64,000 bases of DNA, taken from contig JANYCZ010000064.1 of NCBI GenBank assembly GCA_025360015.1, forward strand, positions 62,001-126,000, in the 5' to 3' direction. A model generated the notes under the pieces. The model made no database searches. It saw only the letters and a program-made list of their open reading frames with translations, and was not told the origin of the DNA. A program made the translations under genes and the position numbers. This document shows, piece after piece, positions 29,101 to 36,767 of this stretch (the first letter of the stretch is position 1; each line of letters opens with the position of its first letter). Source of the DNA: Verrucomicrobiota bacterium (lineage in GTDB: Bacteria > Verrucomicrobiota > Verrucomicrobiia > Verrucomicrobiales > Verrucomicrobiaceae).

Positions 29101-31999
29101 CACCATCAACCAGACCGGCACCGGCCGCGCAGTGCGCGACAACACCGGAGTCACCGGGCTGGTGATCAACAACGGGAGCACCACCAACTCCGCCGCTTTG
29201 ATTCAAACCGCCGATGCCGACGCGGTGCAGATGAATGTCTCCAGCGGCAGCGTGACGGTGAACAACTATGGCAGCATCATCTCCAAAAATGCCTCGGCCG
29301 GTGGTGCACAAGCACTGGACTTCAACGCCGTCACCACGGGCTCCAACACGATCAACAACTATGCCACTGGATACATCGCAGCCACCAATGCGGATGCCGT
29401 CCGTCCTGGTGTGAATGGCGTGGTCAACAATGACGGCTACATTCTTTCCACCGGCGATGTCATCGGCATTGGAGCGAAGAACAACACGGGTGTGGTCATC
29501 AACAACACCGGCACCATTGAGGGCGGGCATCACGCCATCACCGGCGGAGCACTGGACAGCACCACTCCTTACACCACCACCGTCACCAACAGCGTGGGCG
29601 GCCTCATCCAGGGAGACAACGGATCTGGCATCAACCTTGATGGCTTCAATGCGAACCAGACAGCCACCATCATCAATCACGGCACCATCACGGGCTACGG
29701 TGGCTACCTGTCAGATGGCAGCCCTGAGGATGGCGATGGCGTCGATGTGGACGGCCTTGTGAATGTGACCAACACAGGAATCATCCGCTCTTTGAACGCA
29801 TCAAGCACTACGCCAGGAGCTCCCGCACACAGCGAAGGCATCACCGTCGGCGGCGGCACCATTACCAACTCCGGCACCATTGAGGGGCTGGTGGCGAGTG
29901 GGAACACCAATGCCATCGGCTATGGCATCACGCTTCTGGGCAACGACATCACCACAGGACCTCTCACTGGCGGTCGTGAGCCCATGTATGGAAATGCCAC
30001 CGTCAACAATCTGTCCGGCGGGCTGATCCGTGGTGACAGCGCCTCCGGCATTGCCGTGCTCGGCTCCACCGCCAGCGGTTATGCCGTCACCATCAACAAC
30101 AACGCCGGGGCCACCATTCAGGGCGGAGCCACCCTCTCCGGCCTCGGTAATACTCAGGCGGCCATCTTCACCGGTGAAGACCCGGTCACTCTCAACAACG
30201 CCGGCAAGATTGATGGTTCCAGCAACGGCTACGCCATCACAGGCGACACCGGTAATATCACCCTCAACGTCACCGGCGGCTCCGCTTTGATCCTCGGTGC
30301 CATCACCGGTGGTTCGGGCACCAACGTCATGCACATTGATCCCGGCGCAGGCAACACCTTCTCCTACGCGGGTGCGATCTCGAATTTCAGCACTGTCGAA
30401 GTCAAGAGCGGCACCGTGGCGCTCTCCGGGGCGAGCAGTTCCTACAGCGGCACCACCACACTCACGGCGGGCCAGTTGAGCCTCAACAACGCCGCCGCCA
30501 TTGGCACCGGCACCTTGGTCATCAATGGGGGTGTGCTCGACAACACCACCGGCTCGGCGCTCACGCTCAGCACGAACAACGCGCTCAGCATCAATTCCAA
30601 CTTTGAATTCAAAGGCAGCAGCGATCTGAATCTCGGCACCGGCGCGGTGACACTTGATGCGAACCACGTTGTGACCGTTGATGCCGGCAAGCTCACCATC
30701 GGCGGCGCTTTCACCAGCAGCCAGTATCAGCTCACCAAAGCGGGCGCAGGCACCTTGGTGCTCAGCGGTGCGAACAGCTTCAGCGGCCCCGTCACCGTCA
30801 GTGGTGGCGCACTCAGCACCAGCAATGTTGCCTCCCTCGGTGCCGGCACCCAGGTGAACCTCAGCAGTGGTTCCTCGCTGCAATACACCGGCACCAGTGC
30901 CACCATCACGCAGGACATCACCGTGACCTCTGGCACGGGCTCCATCCAGAACACCGGTGGCGGCACGCTGACTCTCAGCGGGAACCTCAGTAAGAACGGG
31001 ACTGTGCTTACACTCTCCGGCGGCGTCATCAATGCCAATGGTTCCATCACCGGCAGCAGCGCCGGTTCTGACCTCGTGGTGGACGCAGCCACCGTGAATG
31101 AAAATGCCGCCAACACTTACAACGGCCCGACTTACATCCGCAATGCCGGCACGCTGAACGCCAATGTGGCCAGCGCCCTGCCGACAGCGAACGGGCGCAC
31201 GTCAGTGATCCTCGATGACACCGGCAGTGGCGGCTCCAAGCTCGCCCTCGGCGCGGATCAATCCGCCGCCGCGCTCACCGGCGCAGCCTCCTCCACCGTC
31301 GATCTCGGCGGCCACACGCTGACGGTCGGTTCCACCAGCGGCACCACCACCTACAATGGCGTGATCACCAGCAGCAGCGGGGGCATCCTGGTCAAAGATG
31401 GTGGCAGCACTTTGATCCTGGCCGGAGCCAGCACCTACGACGGCGGCACGCAGATCAATGCTGGCTCCTTGAGCGTCACCAACACCACGGGCAGCGCCAC
31501 AGGCTCAGGCTCTGTGATGGTCAATTCAGGCGGTGCTTTGAACGGCACCGGCACCGTCGGCCCAGTCGCCGTCGCCAGCGGCGGCACGATTGCACCCGGC
31601 CTTGATGTGGGCGCCTTGAACGTCAACGGCACCCTCGATCTCGTGGGAGGTTCCCATCTTGACTACAACCTCGGCAGCTCTTCCAGCCTCCTCAACGTTA
31701 GCGGCGCGCTCAATTACACCGGAGGCGGAGCGGCCATTTTCGACATCGCCAACACCGGCAGCATGACGAGCGGCACCGACTACACCCTCATCAACTATGC
31801 TTCCGAGTCGGGTCTGTCTCTCGCCAATCTGGCCTTCGGCAGCACGCCGTCTGTCTTCAGCGGCCACTTCGTCATCGGCGCCAATTCACTCACCCTGCAT
31901 GTGGACTCCGTGCCGGAGCCTTCGCGTGCGCTGCTGGGAGCCCTGGGGCTTGCATTCATCGCCCTGCGTCGTCGCCGCCGGGTGCGTGCGGCTTATTAA
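26180..31999 (+). CDS. Giant autotransporter-repeat protein with PEP-CTERM sorting signal
   Basis: About 1939 residues, rich in Gly, Ser, Thr and Asn. An N-terminal hydrophobic segment (LFSSLLLSILLGTAALTASAG, about 47-68) acts as an export signal. At least seven passenger-associated repeats of the form G-x-G-T-L-x-L-x-G-x-x-x-Y-S-G-x-T follow (for example GSGTLTISNTGNNYSGGTT, GGGTLQLGGVNTYSGSTF), predicting a long right-handed beta-helix. The tail reads VPEPSRALLGALG, a hydrophobic stretch and an Arg cluster: a PEP-CTERM signal for exosortase/archaeosortase processing, not an outer-membrane barrel. It is probably a surface or secreted adhesin or matrix protein. ATG at 26216 (MKSTRRLFIF) is an equally possible start. 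Confidence 0.85.
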   Translation: MASIPPNESSPTMKSTRRLFIFNSPTVALATDSNPSEPASSRISQSISLFSSLLLSILLGTAALTASAGTSDTFKGSNTDLTSASGYNTGSLPGSTTDVKLTTSGTALTDANVALTMESLTAAPASNTTLTISGTNGQITLGNSVGFTNSNNSTLNDLIALTGTKSLTITGNGGTKGLVLASSGNFNNASTASTGLSIASNISQVISGTSLTMTGVGTTSLTGTNTFSGGLMILAGETDVTGDSSLGAAGGSVTINGGRLGFATNSMTIDATRNILLGSNPTGSNTSSTLSVKGSITVAYNGAFQNLNGSTTGDLVKQGGGTLQLGGVNTYSGSTFLNNGITQLTTGNDRLPTSTVVNMGQAASANLATLDLNGNNQTIAGLVSTAGTNATATTNVVTSTTAATLTVNTSGSNSYTYSAGTQAASGVISGAVSLVKTGTGTQTLGGASSYTGTTQVNGGTLNVAGSITGTGAMTLSNSGSTLATGSATTIGGSITANSGTAITVGGAGTVGTLTSGALTVNNGAALNFDILNNSNYDKINTTGVLTLGSGTETVNVAGSGFTAGNSFTLVSGYSSVTGGAFTLGSTPAGFNYSLSTGGSSTVLSVSALGGSGNVTWSTTGLSPTSGTDGAGTWTNGSTNFYNTGTSAQTTWDNTASYNLTVGSSGTGGTITLGGNVTVGGALTLAPVSSPYTLGTAGGTNTLTLAGGITANNSATINAPTVLSNSQAWNVTTGTLTASGAISETGGARQLSKSGSGTLVLASASNSYSGGTILGGGIVRVSSDANLGNAAGGLTFAGGTLQTSAGITSARGVNLSSGGGVFDSNGSDSTLSGQISGTGALSKNGSGTLTISNTGNNYSGGTTVNGGALSIASGSSAGTSASAMTVNSGATLTGSGTVNGTTSVNSGTINGTGLKLTGAVTFNGAGNNVNGTVTSANGTVLTAGSTAAVNGTLTGTGSAVTFTTTGNNATLTNLGTINQTGTGRAVRDNTGVTGLVINNGSTTNSAALIQTADADAVQMNVSSGSVTVNNYGSIISKNASAGGAQALDFNAVTTGSNTINNYATGYIAATNADAVRPGVNGVVNNDGYILSTGDVIGIGAKNNTGVVINNTGTIEGGHHAITGGALDSTTPYTTTVTNSVGGLIQGDNGSGINLDGFNANQTATIINHGTITGYGGYLSDGSPEDGDGVDVDGLVNVTNTGIIRSLNASSTTPGAPAHSEGITVGGGTITNSGTIEGLVASGNTNAIGYGITLLGNDITTGPLTGGREPMYGNATVNNLSGGLIRGDSASGIAVLGSTASGYAVTINNNAGATIQGGATLSGLGNTQAAIFTGEDPVTLNNAGKIDGSSNGYAITGDTGNITLNVTGGSALILGAITGGSGTNVMHIDPGAGNTFSYAGAISNFSTVEVKSGTVALSGASSSYSGTTTLTAGQLSLNNAAAIGTGTLVINGGVLDNTTGSALTLSTNNALSINSNFEFKGSSDLNLGTGAVTLDANHVVTVDAGKLTIGGAFTSSQYQLTKAGAGTLVLSGANSFSGPVTVSGGALSTSNVASLGAGTQVNLSSGSSLQYTGTSATITQDITVTSGTGSIQNTGGGTLTLSGNLSKNGTVLTLSGGVINANGSITGSSAGSDLVVDAATVNENAANTYNGPTYIRNAGTLNANVASALPTANGRTSVILDDTGSGGSKLALGADQSAAALTGAASSTVDLGGHTLTVGSTSGTTTYNGVITSSSGGILVKDGGSTLILAGASTYDGGTQINAGSLSVTNTTGSATGSGSVMVNSGGALNGTGTVGPVAVASGGTIAPGLDVGALNVNGTLDLVGGSHLDYNLGSSSSLLNVSGALNYTGGGAAIFDIANTGSMTSGTDYTLINYASESGLSLANLAFGSTPSVFSGHFVIGANSLTLHVDSVPEPSRALLGALGLAFIALRRRRRVRAAY

Positions 32000-32208
32000 G
32001 ACTCGCATAATGGAGTGACATTATAGCCAAGGTTCGGCCTGTGAGAAACAGGCGGTGATGATTGAAGGCCGGCGGCGCATTTTGCGCAACGCGCGGGTTG
32101 CCTCAAAGCTCAGCTCCCAGGCCTCGGTGGGACGGGAAATAGGGGAGGCCTGGATACAGAAGGAGTGGTGGTTGCCCCCCCTCCAAACCCCCGCCGTAGC
32201 TTCTTTGA

Positions 32209-32295
32209 TGGTACCGGCGGTCGGACTCGAACCGACACATCCTCACGGATACAAGATTTTGAGTCTAGCGCGTCTACCAATTTCACCACGCCGGC
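32209..32295 (-). tRNA. tRNA-Leu (anticodon CAA)
   Basis: An 87-nt class II tRNA read on the minus strand, beginning GCCGGCGTGGTGAAATTGG. The acceptor stem GCCGGCG pairs with CGCCGGT, the T-loop is GGTTCGAGTCC and the 3' CCA is encoded. The anticodon loop CTCAAAA gives CAA, reading UUG. The anticodon stem has one T-T mismatch. The variable arm is long, as expected for leucine tRNAs. Confidence 0.93.
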
Positions 32296-32316
32296 ATGTC
32301 TCAAAGAAGAGTCCTC

Positions 32317-32967
32317 TTAAATAGCGAAATCGCGGGAGCTTTGCAAGGCTTTTGGCGGTCCAAGTATCTCCTGCATCAAAATAGCTTGCCGCATCAGCGC
32401 CGGATCACGGCGCAAATGCCTCAAAGTGGCTAAAACGGATCCGGCAGGAGCGACCGCATTGGCGACGACCACCACGGCCGGCGCAGACGCCACGGCGGGG
32501 ATTGGAGCCGCGGCCGCAGTGGCCACGGGTCGCTGCACTGGAGCTGACGCGGTAGCACGCGCGGCGGGCTGAGCCTGCCGTGCCCGCTGCGGTGGTTGCT
32601 GCTGGCGTAGCGGCTGCTGCTGGCGCTGCGGCAGGGGTGGCGGCGTTCGCGGTGCCGGGCGTCCGGGCGCCTGTCCTGCCACCTCCTTCAGTTCTTGCCA
32701 TGCCTTGCGCAGTTCATCCCAGGGCGAGGGTGCCACCACGGGACGCGCCGGTGGGGGAGCCGCTGAAGTCTGACCCGTTTGCTTGCGCCAGGCGGCTTCC
32801 CGCAGGCGCTGCTCCTCGGGGTCCGGCGGCGGTACGGGCATGGCTCCCGATTTCTGCTGCCAGTTCTCCCACAGCCATTTCACAAAGCCCGCCAGCAACG
32901 CGATGACGATGATCGCCATCTGAAACGGATCAAAATCGCTGCTCAGCAGAAGTGGATGCATGGTCAA
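32317..32967 (-). CDS. Hypothetical membrane-anchored Pro/Gln/Ala-rich protein
   Basis: 216 residues. A single membrane segment near the N-terminus (FQMAIIVIALLAGFVKWLW) is followed by a low-complexity part with Pro-Gln-Arg runs (about 105-140) and Ala-rich stretches. The last 30 residues are helical (LATLRHLRRDPALMRQAILM). It follows floA by 15 bp in the same direction, so it likely belongs to the FloA/NfeD transcript. No known domain is recognised; a scaffold or partner of the flotillin-like protein is possible but unproven. Confidence 0.65.
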   Translation of the reverse strand: MTMHPLLLSSDFDPFQMAIIVIALLAGFVKWLWENWQQKSGAMPVPPPDPEEQRLREAAWRKQTGQTSAAPPPARPVVAPSPWDELRKAWQELKEVAGQAPGRPAPRTPPPLPQRQQQPLRQQQPPQRARQAQPAARATASAPVQRPVATAAAAPIPAVASAPAVVVVANAVAPAGSVLATLRHLRRDPALMRQAILMQEILGPPKALQSSRDFAI

Positions 32968-32982
32968 ACAACTCGCTCAGGG

Positions 32983-33993
32983 TTATTTCGCGCCAGAGGA
33001 TTCCCCAGCGATCTTGCTGCGCATCTCAGTATCCGCGAGCACGTTTTTGTACTTGGCGTAGTCCATGACTCCGAGCTGCCCGTTGCGAAAGGCCTCGGCA
33101 ATCGCCAGCGGCACCTGCGCCTCGGCCTCCACCACTCGTGCGCGCATTTCCTGCGTGCGTGCGGACATTTCCTGCTCTAGCGCCACAGCGGCCGCGCGGC
33201 GCATTTCGGCCATGGCCTGCGCGATCTTTTTATCGGCCTCAGCCTGCTCAGTCTGCAGCTTCGCGCCCACGTTTTCACCCACGTCGATGTCCGCGATGTC
33301 GATGGAGAGAATCTCAAACGCCGTGCCTGCGTCCACCCCTTTGTGCAGCACCAGCTTGGAAATGGCATCCGGATTTTCGAGCACGTCCTTGTAGGAGTTG
33401 GAAGACCCGATGCAGGTCACGATGCCCTCGCCCACGCGAGCGATGACCGTCTCCTCCGTCGCACCACCGACGAAGCGATCCAGATTCGTACGCACCGTCA
33501 CCCGGGCGCGCACCCGCAGAGAGATGCCATCCTTCGCCACAGCGTCGATCTTGCCACCCCGGCCCATGTCCGGATGCGGGCAGTCAATGACCTTCGGATT
33601 GATGCTCGTGCGCACGGCCTCGAGCACCGTTTTGCTAGTGCCTTTACAAGCAAGGTCAATGGCGCAGGCACGGTTGAAATCGAGCGGGATGCCCGCCTTG
33701 TCCGAAGCGATCAAGGAGAGCACCACATGCGTCACCTCACCCCCGGCCAAAAAGTGCGCCTCCAGTTGATCCGTGCCAATCGGAATGCCAGCCTTCGCTG
33801 CGGTGATGCGGGTATCCACGATCAGCGCATTCGGCACTCCGCGCAGCCACATGGCCAGCAGCGTGGGAAAACTCACCGGCGCATTGGCGATGCGGGCACG
33901 CAGCCACAGATTGAAAAACTTCGCGACCATCAGGAACAGGACGAGCGAGACGATGGTGACAGCGCCAATGAGGAAGATTTCGAGAGTGGACAT
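32983..33993 (-). CDS. floA: Flotillin-like protein FloA
   Basis: 336 residues from the ATG at 33993 ([20 protein letters not shown]); longer in-frame openings upstream overlap nfeD and lack similarity. It has an N-terminal membrane hairpin (about 5-25), an SPFH/band-7-like domain ([51 protein letters not shown]-like segment at about 260-275) and a C-terminal Ala/Glu-rich coiled coil ([20 protein letters not shown]). FloA organises membrane microdomains and works with NfeD proteins; nfeD lies 34 bp upstream. Confidence 0.93.
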   Translation of the reverse strand: MSTLEIFLIGAVTIVSLVLFLMVAKFFNLWLRARIANAPVSFPTLLAMWLRGVPNALIVDTRITAAKAGIPIGTDQLEAHFLAGGEVTHVVLSLIASDKAGIPLDFNRACAIDLACKGTSKTVLEAVRTSINPKVIDCPHPDMGRGGKIDAVAKDGISLRVRARVTVRTNLDRFVGGATEETVIARVGEGIVTCIGSSNSYKDVLENPDAISKLVLHKGVDAGTAFEILSIDIADIDVGENVGAKLQTEQAEADKKIAQAMAEMRRAAAVALEQEMSARTQEMRARVVEAEAQVPLAIAEAFRNGQLGVMDYAKYKNVLADTEMRSKIAGESSGAK

Positions 33994-34027
33994 GTGTGGG
34001 TCTATGGGTTGGGAAAAAAGGAATAAT

Positions 34028-34498
34028 TCAGAGGATGCGCACAAGAAGATTGCCCGGCTCCGCTGCAATAACTTCGACACGCGTCCCCGCCGCAGCAAGG
34101 CCGTTCTGGCAGCGCACCTCATAGCGCTGTCCATCGATTTCAGCACGTCCCAGCGGGCGCAGTTCCGTGAGCGCGATGCCCTGCGAACCCGGCGCGGCTC
34201 CGACCGCCGCCGGTGTCTCGATGGTAGTAGTGAGAGTCATGGCACGCCGGAAAAACTTCACCGCAAACCAGCGCAGCCACGCGAGCAATGCCGCCACCGA
34301 AAACAGAACAATGCCCAGCGCCAGCCACATCCGCTGGCCGGAACTCCAGCCCACCAGATCCTCCGACATCAGCGTCAGCCACAGCGCAATGAAAAGGGCA
34401 ATCGTCCCTAGAATACCCGCCACCCACCCCGGCAGAAAGGTTTCCAGCATGATCAGCAGGATGCCGAACAGCGTTAAGATGGCAATGCTGGCGAGCAT
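34028..34498 (-). CDS. NfeD-like membrane protein
   Basis: 156 residues: two to three membrane segments (about 5-22, 27-45 and 58-76) and a C-terminal OB-fold domain ([21 protein letters not shown], then [19 protein letters not shown]), the hallmark of NfeD proteins. This is the short form without the serine protease domain. It is encoded directly before floA in the same direction, the standard pairing of these membrane-microdomain genes. Confidence 0.9.
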   Translation of the reverse strand: MLASIAILTLFGILLIMLETFLPGWVAGILGTIALFIALWLTLMSEDLVGWSSGQRMWLALGIVLFSVAALLAWLRWFAVKFFRRAMTLTTTIETPAAVGAAPGSQGIALTELRPLGRAEIDGQRYEVRCQNGLAAAGTRVEVIAAEPGNLLVRIL

Positions 34499-34575
34499 GA
34501 GTCAATCAAGCTGGATGCTCCATGACAGGCCGTCAACCCACGATCCCATCACAAGCGTTCACGACACCCTCATAA

Positions 34576-34618
34576 ATCGTCCTCGTCCTCCTACTCGAAC
34601 TCGAACTCGTCCTCGATC
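34576..34618. repeat. Short tandem CTCGTC/CTCGAA repeat
   Basis: Low-complexity DNA between the transglutaminase-like gene and nfeD, made of repeated TCGTCC and CTCGAA units. About 70 bp to the right (34681-34720) lies another possible hairpin, CCGGCTTTAGCCGG. Both are intergenic; no coding content is seen in 34499-34730. Confidence 0.5.
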
Positions 34619-34730
34619 CTGCCGTTCCGCAAACCCTCAAGATATCGAGCCACCAAGAAGCGCCGAGTCCCTTCTTCGTATTGTAGTCCCGGCTTTAGCC
34701 GGTTCCGGCTTCCCCTCATCACTCCGCACC

Positions 34731-36158
34731 TCAAGGCCCCCTCACCGGCATCATGGACTGCAGCCAGTCTTTCGATCCTGCGGGAATGCTGCCAAGATTC
34801 AAAAACGTGGGTGACGCCGGACTGCTGAATGAAGTGCGGGCCAGACGGCTGGCATCCGCTGAAGTCGCGGCCTCAAGCAGATTCTGTGTCCCCATTTTCA
34901 TGGCCGTGCCGATCGGTGCACGCGCCAAGATCGGATCGCCGCCCAGTTCAGCGCGCGGCTCCACACGGGTCCACGTGTTGGCAGACCAGTAATCCCCTTT
35001 CCAAGAACGATTGGCACTCGTGGGTACGTAGATGGCAAAGCGGTCAAACAACACCTCCGGCACGTACCGGCTGCCCACCCGGCTGGCCAGGGGCGGATCA
35101 CTCGGATCAGGCCGGCTCTCCGTCGATTCCAGCAGGTACTCTTTGTCGTCGATCTTCACCACGCACCAGGCATGTCCGCCCAGATCGCCGTAGCGCCCCA
35201 GTGCCACGCGCACCTGAAAGCCGCGTGACATCAGCCAGTCGGCCAGAAAGATGGAGGAATCCTCGCAGTCACCCCGCTGCAGCCGCTGCGTCTCATCTGC
35301 AAACTGCCAGCAGTCCGTCTGCTCCGGCTTGGCAAAGCTGCTGCCCGCCTTGGCCCCGGGGTCATTGGCGTAGCGGCAGTTGGCGTGTACGGCGGACCAG
35401 ATGGTGAAGAGCTGCTGCACGCGCGACTGGTTTTTCGCAAACATTGCCTGCGGCGCGTAGCCCGTGAGAAACTCATTCACGTAGTGAAACCGCCCCGCGC
35501 TGTCCGCCGCGATCACCGCATACTTGCGGTGGCACTTCGGGCACTCCAGCGCCATGCTGCGCTGCGCCCGCGAGAGCTTCATGAAGTGCGGCTGCTTGCA
35601 GTGCACGCAGGTGCTGAAAAACGGCTCATCTCCGGATTGGGACAGCGCCTCCGGCGTGAAGTCACGCAGCCGCTGGCCCAGTACCAGCAGCGCTTCATTC
35701 ATCAGTCCGCTGGCCCGTGGACGCAGGACGATGGCCATGTGCGTCATCTCCGGCTGCGCACGGTGCGAATACTCGTGAAAGCGCTGCAGCAGCTCCCGCA
35801 GGCTCGGGCTGCTGGCGGAGCACACCGAGACGCGGTAGTAGCGCGGCATGCCTTCCTGCACCAGCTCGGTGACCTTGTTCAGGTCTGAAGTGTCGATCTT
35901 GGGAAACTCCTTTTCCAGCCAGGCCTCCATCTCGGGGTCCACCCGCAGCGTCGGCGTCTTCTCCGCCATGCGCGTGTAATTGAACTGGTCCACCAGATCC
36001 AGCCGGAACTTGGCCGCACTGTACTGCGCACCGGGACTCGTCATCAGTTCACCCAGCCGCATTTCCCAGCCCTTCAGCCATCCTTCCTTCATCGCCGCAA
36101 ATCCCCCCGCCATCAGGACGGCGGAGGCAACGAGCCAGGTGATGAGACGACTGTTCAT
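34731..36158 (-). CDS. Transglutaminase-like membrane or exported protein
   Basis: 475 residues starting at the ATG at 36158 (MNSRLITWLVASAVLMAGG), which gives an N-terminal membrane or signal segment. The middle has a zinc-ribbon-like section (CVHCKQPHF and CPKCHRKYA at about 180-215). The transglutaminase-like catalytic triad region follows: Cys in RGDCEDSSIFLADWL, His in GGHAWCVVKID and a following acidic residue in LLESTESRPD. Similar proteins are cysteine proteases or protein cross-linkers, mostly uncharacterised. The combination with a rubredoxin-like metal site is unusual. Confidence 0.72.
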   Translation of the reverse strand: MNSRLITWLVASAVLMAGGFAAMKEGWLKGWEMRLGELMTSPGAQYSAAKFRLDLVDQFNYTRMAEKTPTLRVDPEMEAWLEKEFPKIDTSDLNKVTELVQEGMPRYYRVSVCSASSPSLRELLQRFHEYSHRAQPEMTHMAIVLRPRASGLMNEALLVLGQRLRDFTPEALSQSGDEPFFSTCVHCKQPHFMKLSRAQRSMALECPKCHRKYAVIAADSAGRFHYVNEFLTGYAPQAMFAKNQSRVQQLFTIWSAVHANCRYANDPGAKAGSSFAKPEQTDCWQFADETQRLQRGDCEDSSIFLADWLMSRGFQVRVALGRYGDLGGHAWCVVKIDDKEYLLESTESRPDPSDPPLASRVGSRYVPEVLFDRFAIYVPTSANRSWKGDYWSANTWTRVEPRAELGGDPILARAPIGTAMKMGTQNLLEAATSADASRLARTSFSSPASPTFLNLGSIPAGSKDWLQSMMPVRGP

Positions 36159-36282
36159 AACGTCCCAAATTATAGTTTTTATAACGTCGTGCGCAACGAA
36201 AACCGGGGACAAAGACAAAGTCCTTACAGTCCCTGCCCCCAGTCAGGGGGGAAATCCCCCGCCACAGGGTGGGGTGGCACTC

Positions 36283-36702
36283 CTACTTTTTCACCTGGAA
36301 GGGAATCTGCGGGGTGTAAGGCCACAATTTCGGCGCATTGATGCCCACGGCCCCAAACAAAGTGCCAGGCCTTTCATTGACGGTATCGCTCACGTCGCCA
36401 AACCAGGCCGCTTGCGGATTGCCCGCCAGATTCGAAACAAAAATGCCGCCGGTCTCCGTGCGGCCGAGCAAAACGCCCACCGTGCGAATGCGTTGCGGTG
36501 CCAGATAATACGTCCCTTTGGGGGACACCACTTCGGCATGATAGACGCCCGCCGGGAACCTCACCATTCCCTGCCCGCAGACACGCTCCTCGCCGGGCCC
36601 CACCACGATGGACGCCGTTTTGGCTGGAGCAGGAGCCACAGAGGTGCAGGCACCCAGCAGCAACGGGGCAAGGAACAGGCAAAAAACACGCGATGATTTC
36701 AT
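36283..36702 (-). CDS. Hypothetical lipoprotein
   Basis: 139 residues with a lipoprotein signal peptide and lipobox LLLGAC near residues 15-19. The mature part contains VVGPGEERVCGQGMVRFPAG and GVLLGRTETGGIFVS. No named domain is recognised. Together with its single-Cys mature sequence and size it resembles small beta-rich periplasmic lipoproteins. It stands 65 bp upstream of the sulfatase start (on the other side, 38597 is distant) and 60 bp downstream of no clear partner, so no operon role is proposed. Confidence 0.65.
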   Translation of the reverse strand: MKSSRVFCLFLAPLLLGACTSVAPAPAKTASIVVGPGEERVCGQGMVRFPAGVYHAEVVSPKGTYYLAPQRIRTVGVLLGRTETGGIFVSNLAGNPQAAWFGDVSDTVNERPGTLFGAVGINAPKLWPYTPQIPFQVKK

Positions 36703-36767
36703 GAATAGGGTGGTGGGAGGAGTCTCTGAGTTGGGAGGTTACCCATCATCAGGATTCATGCCATCAA

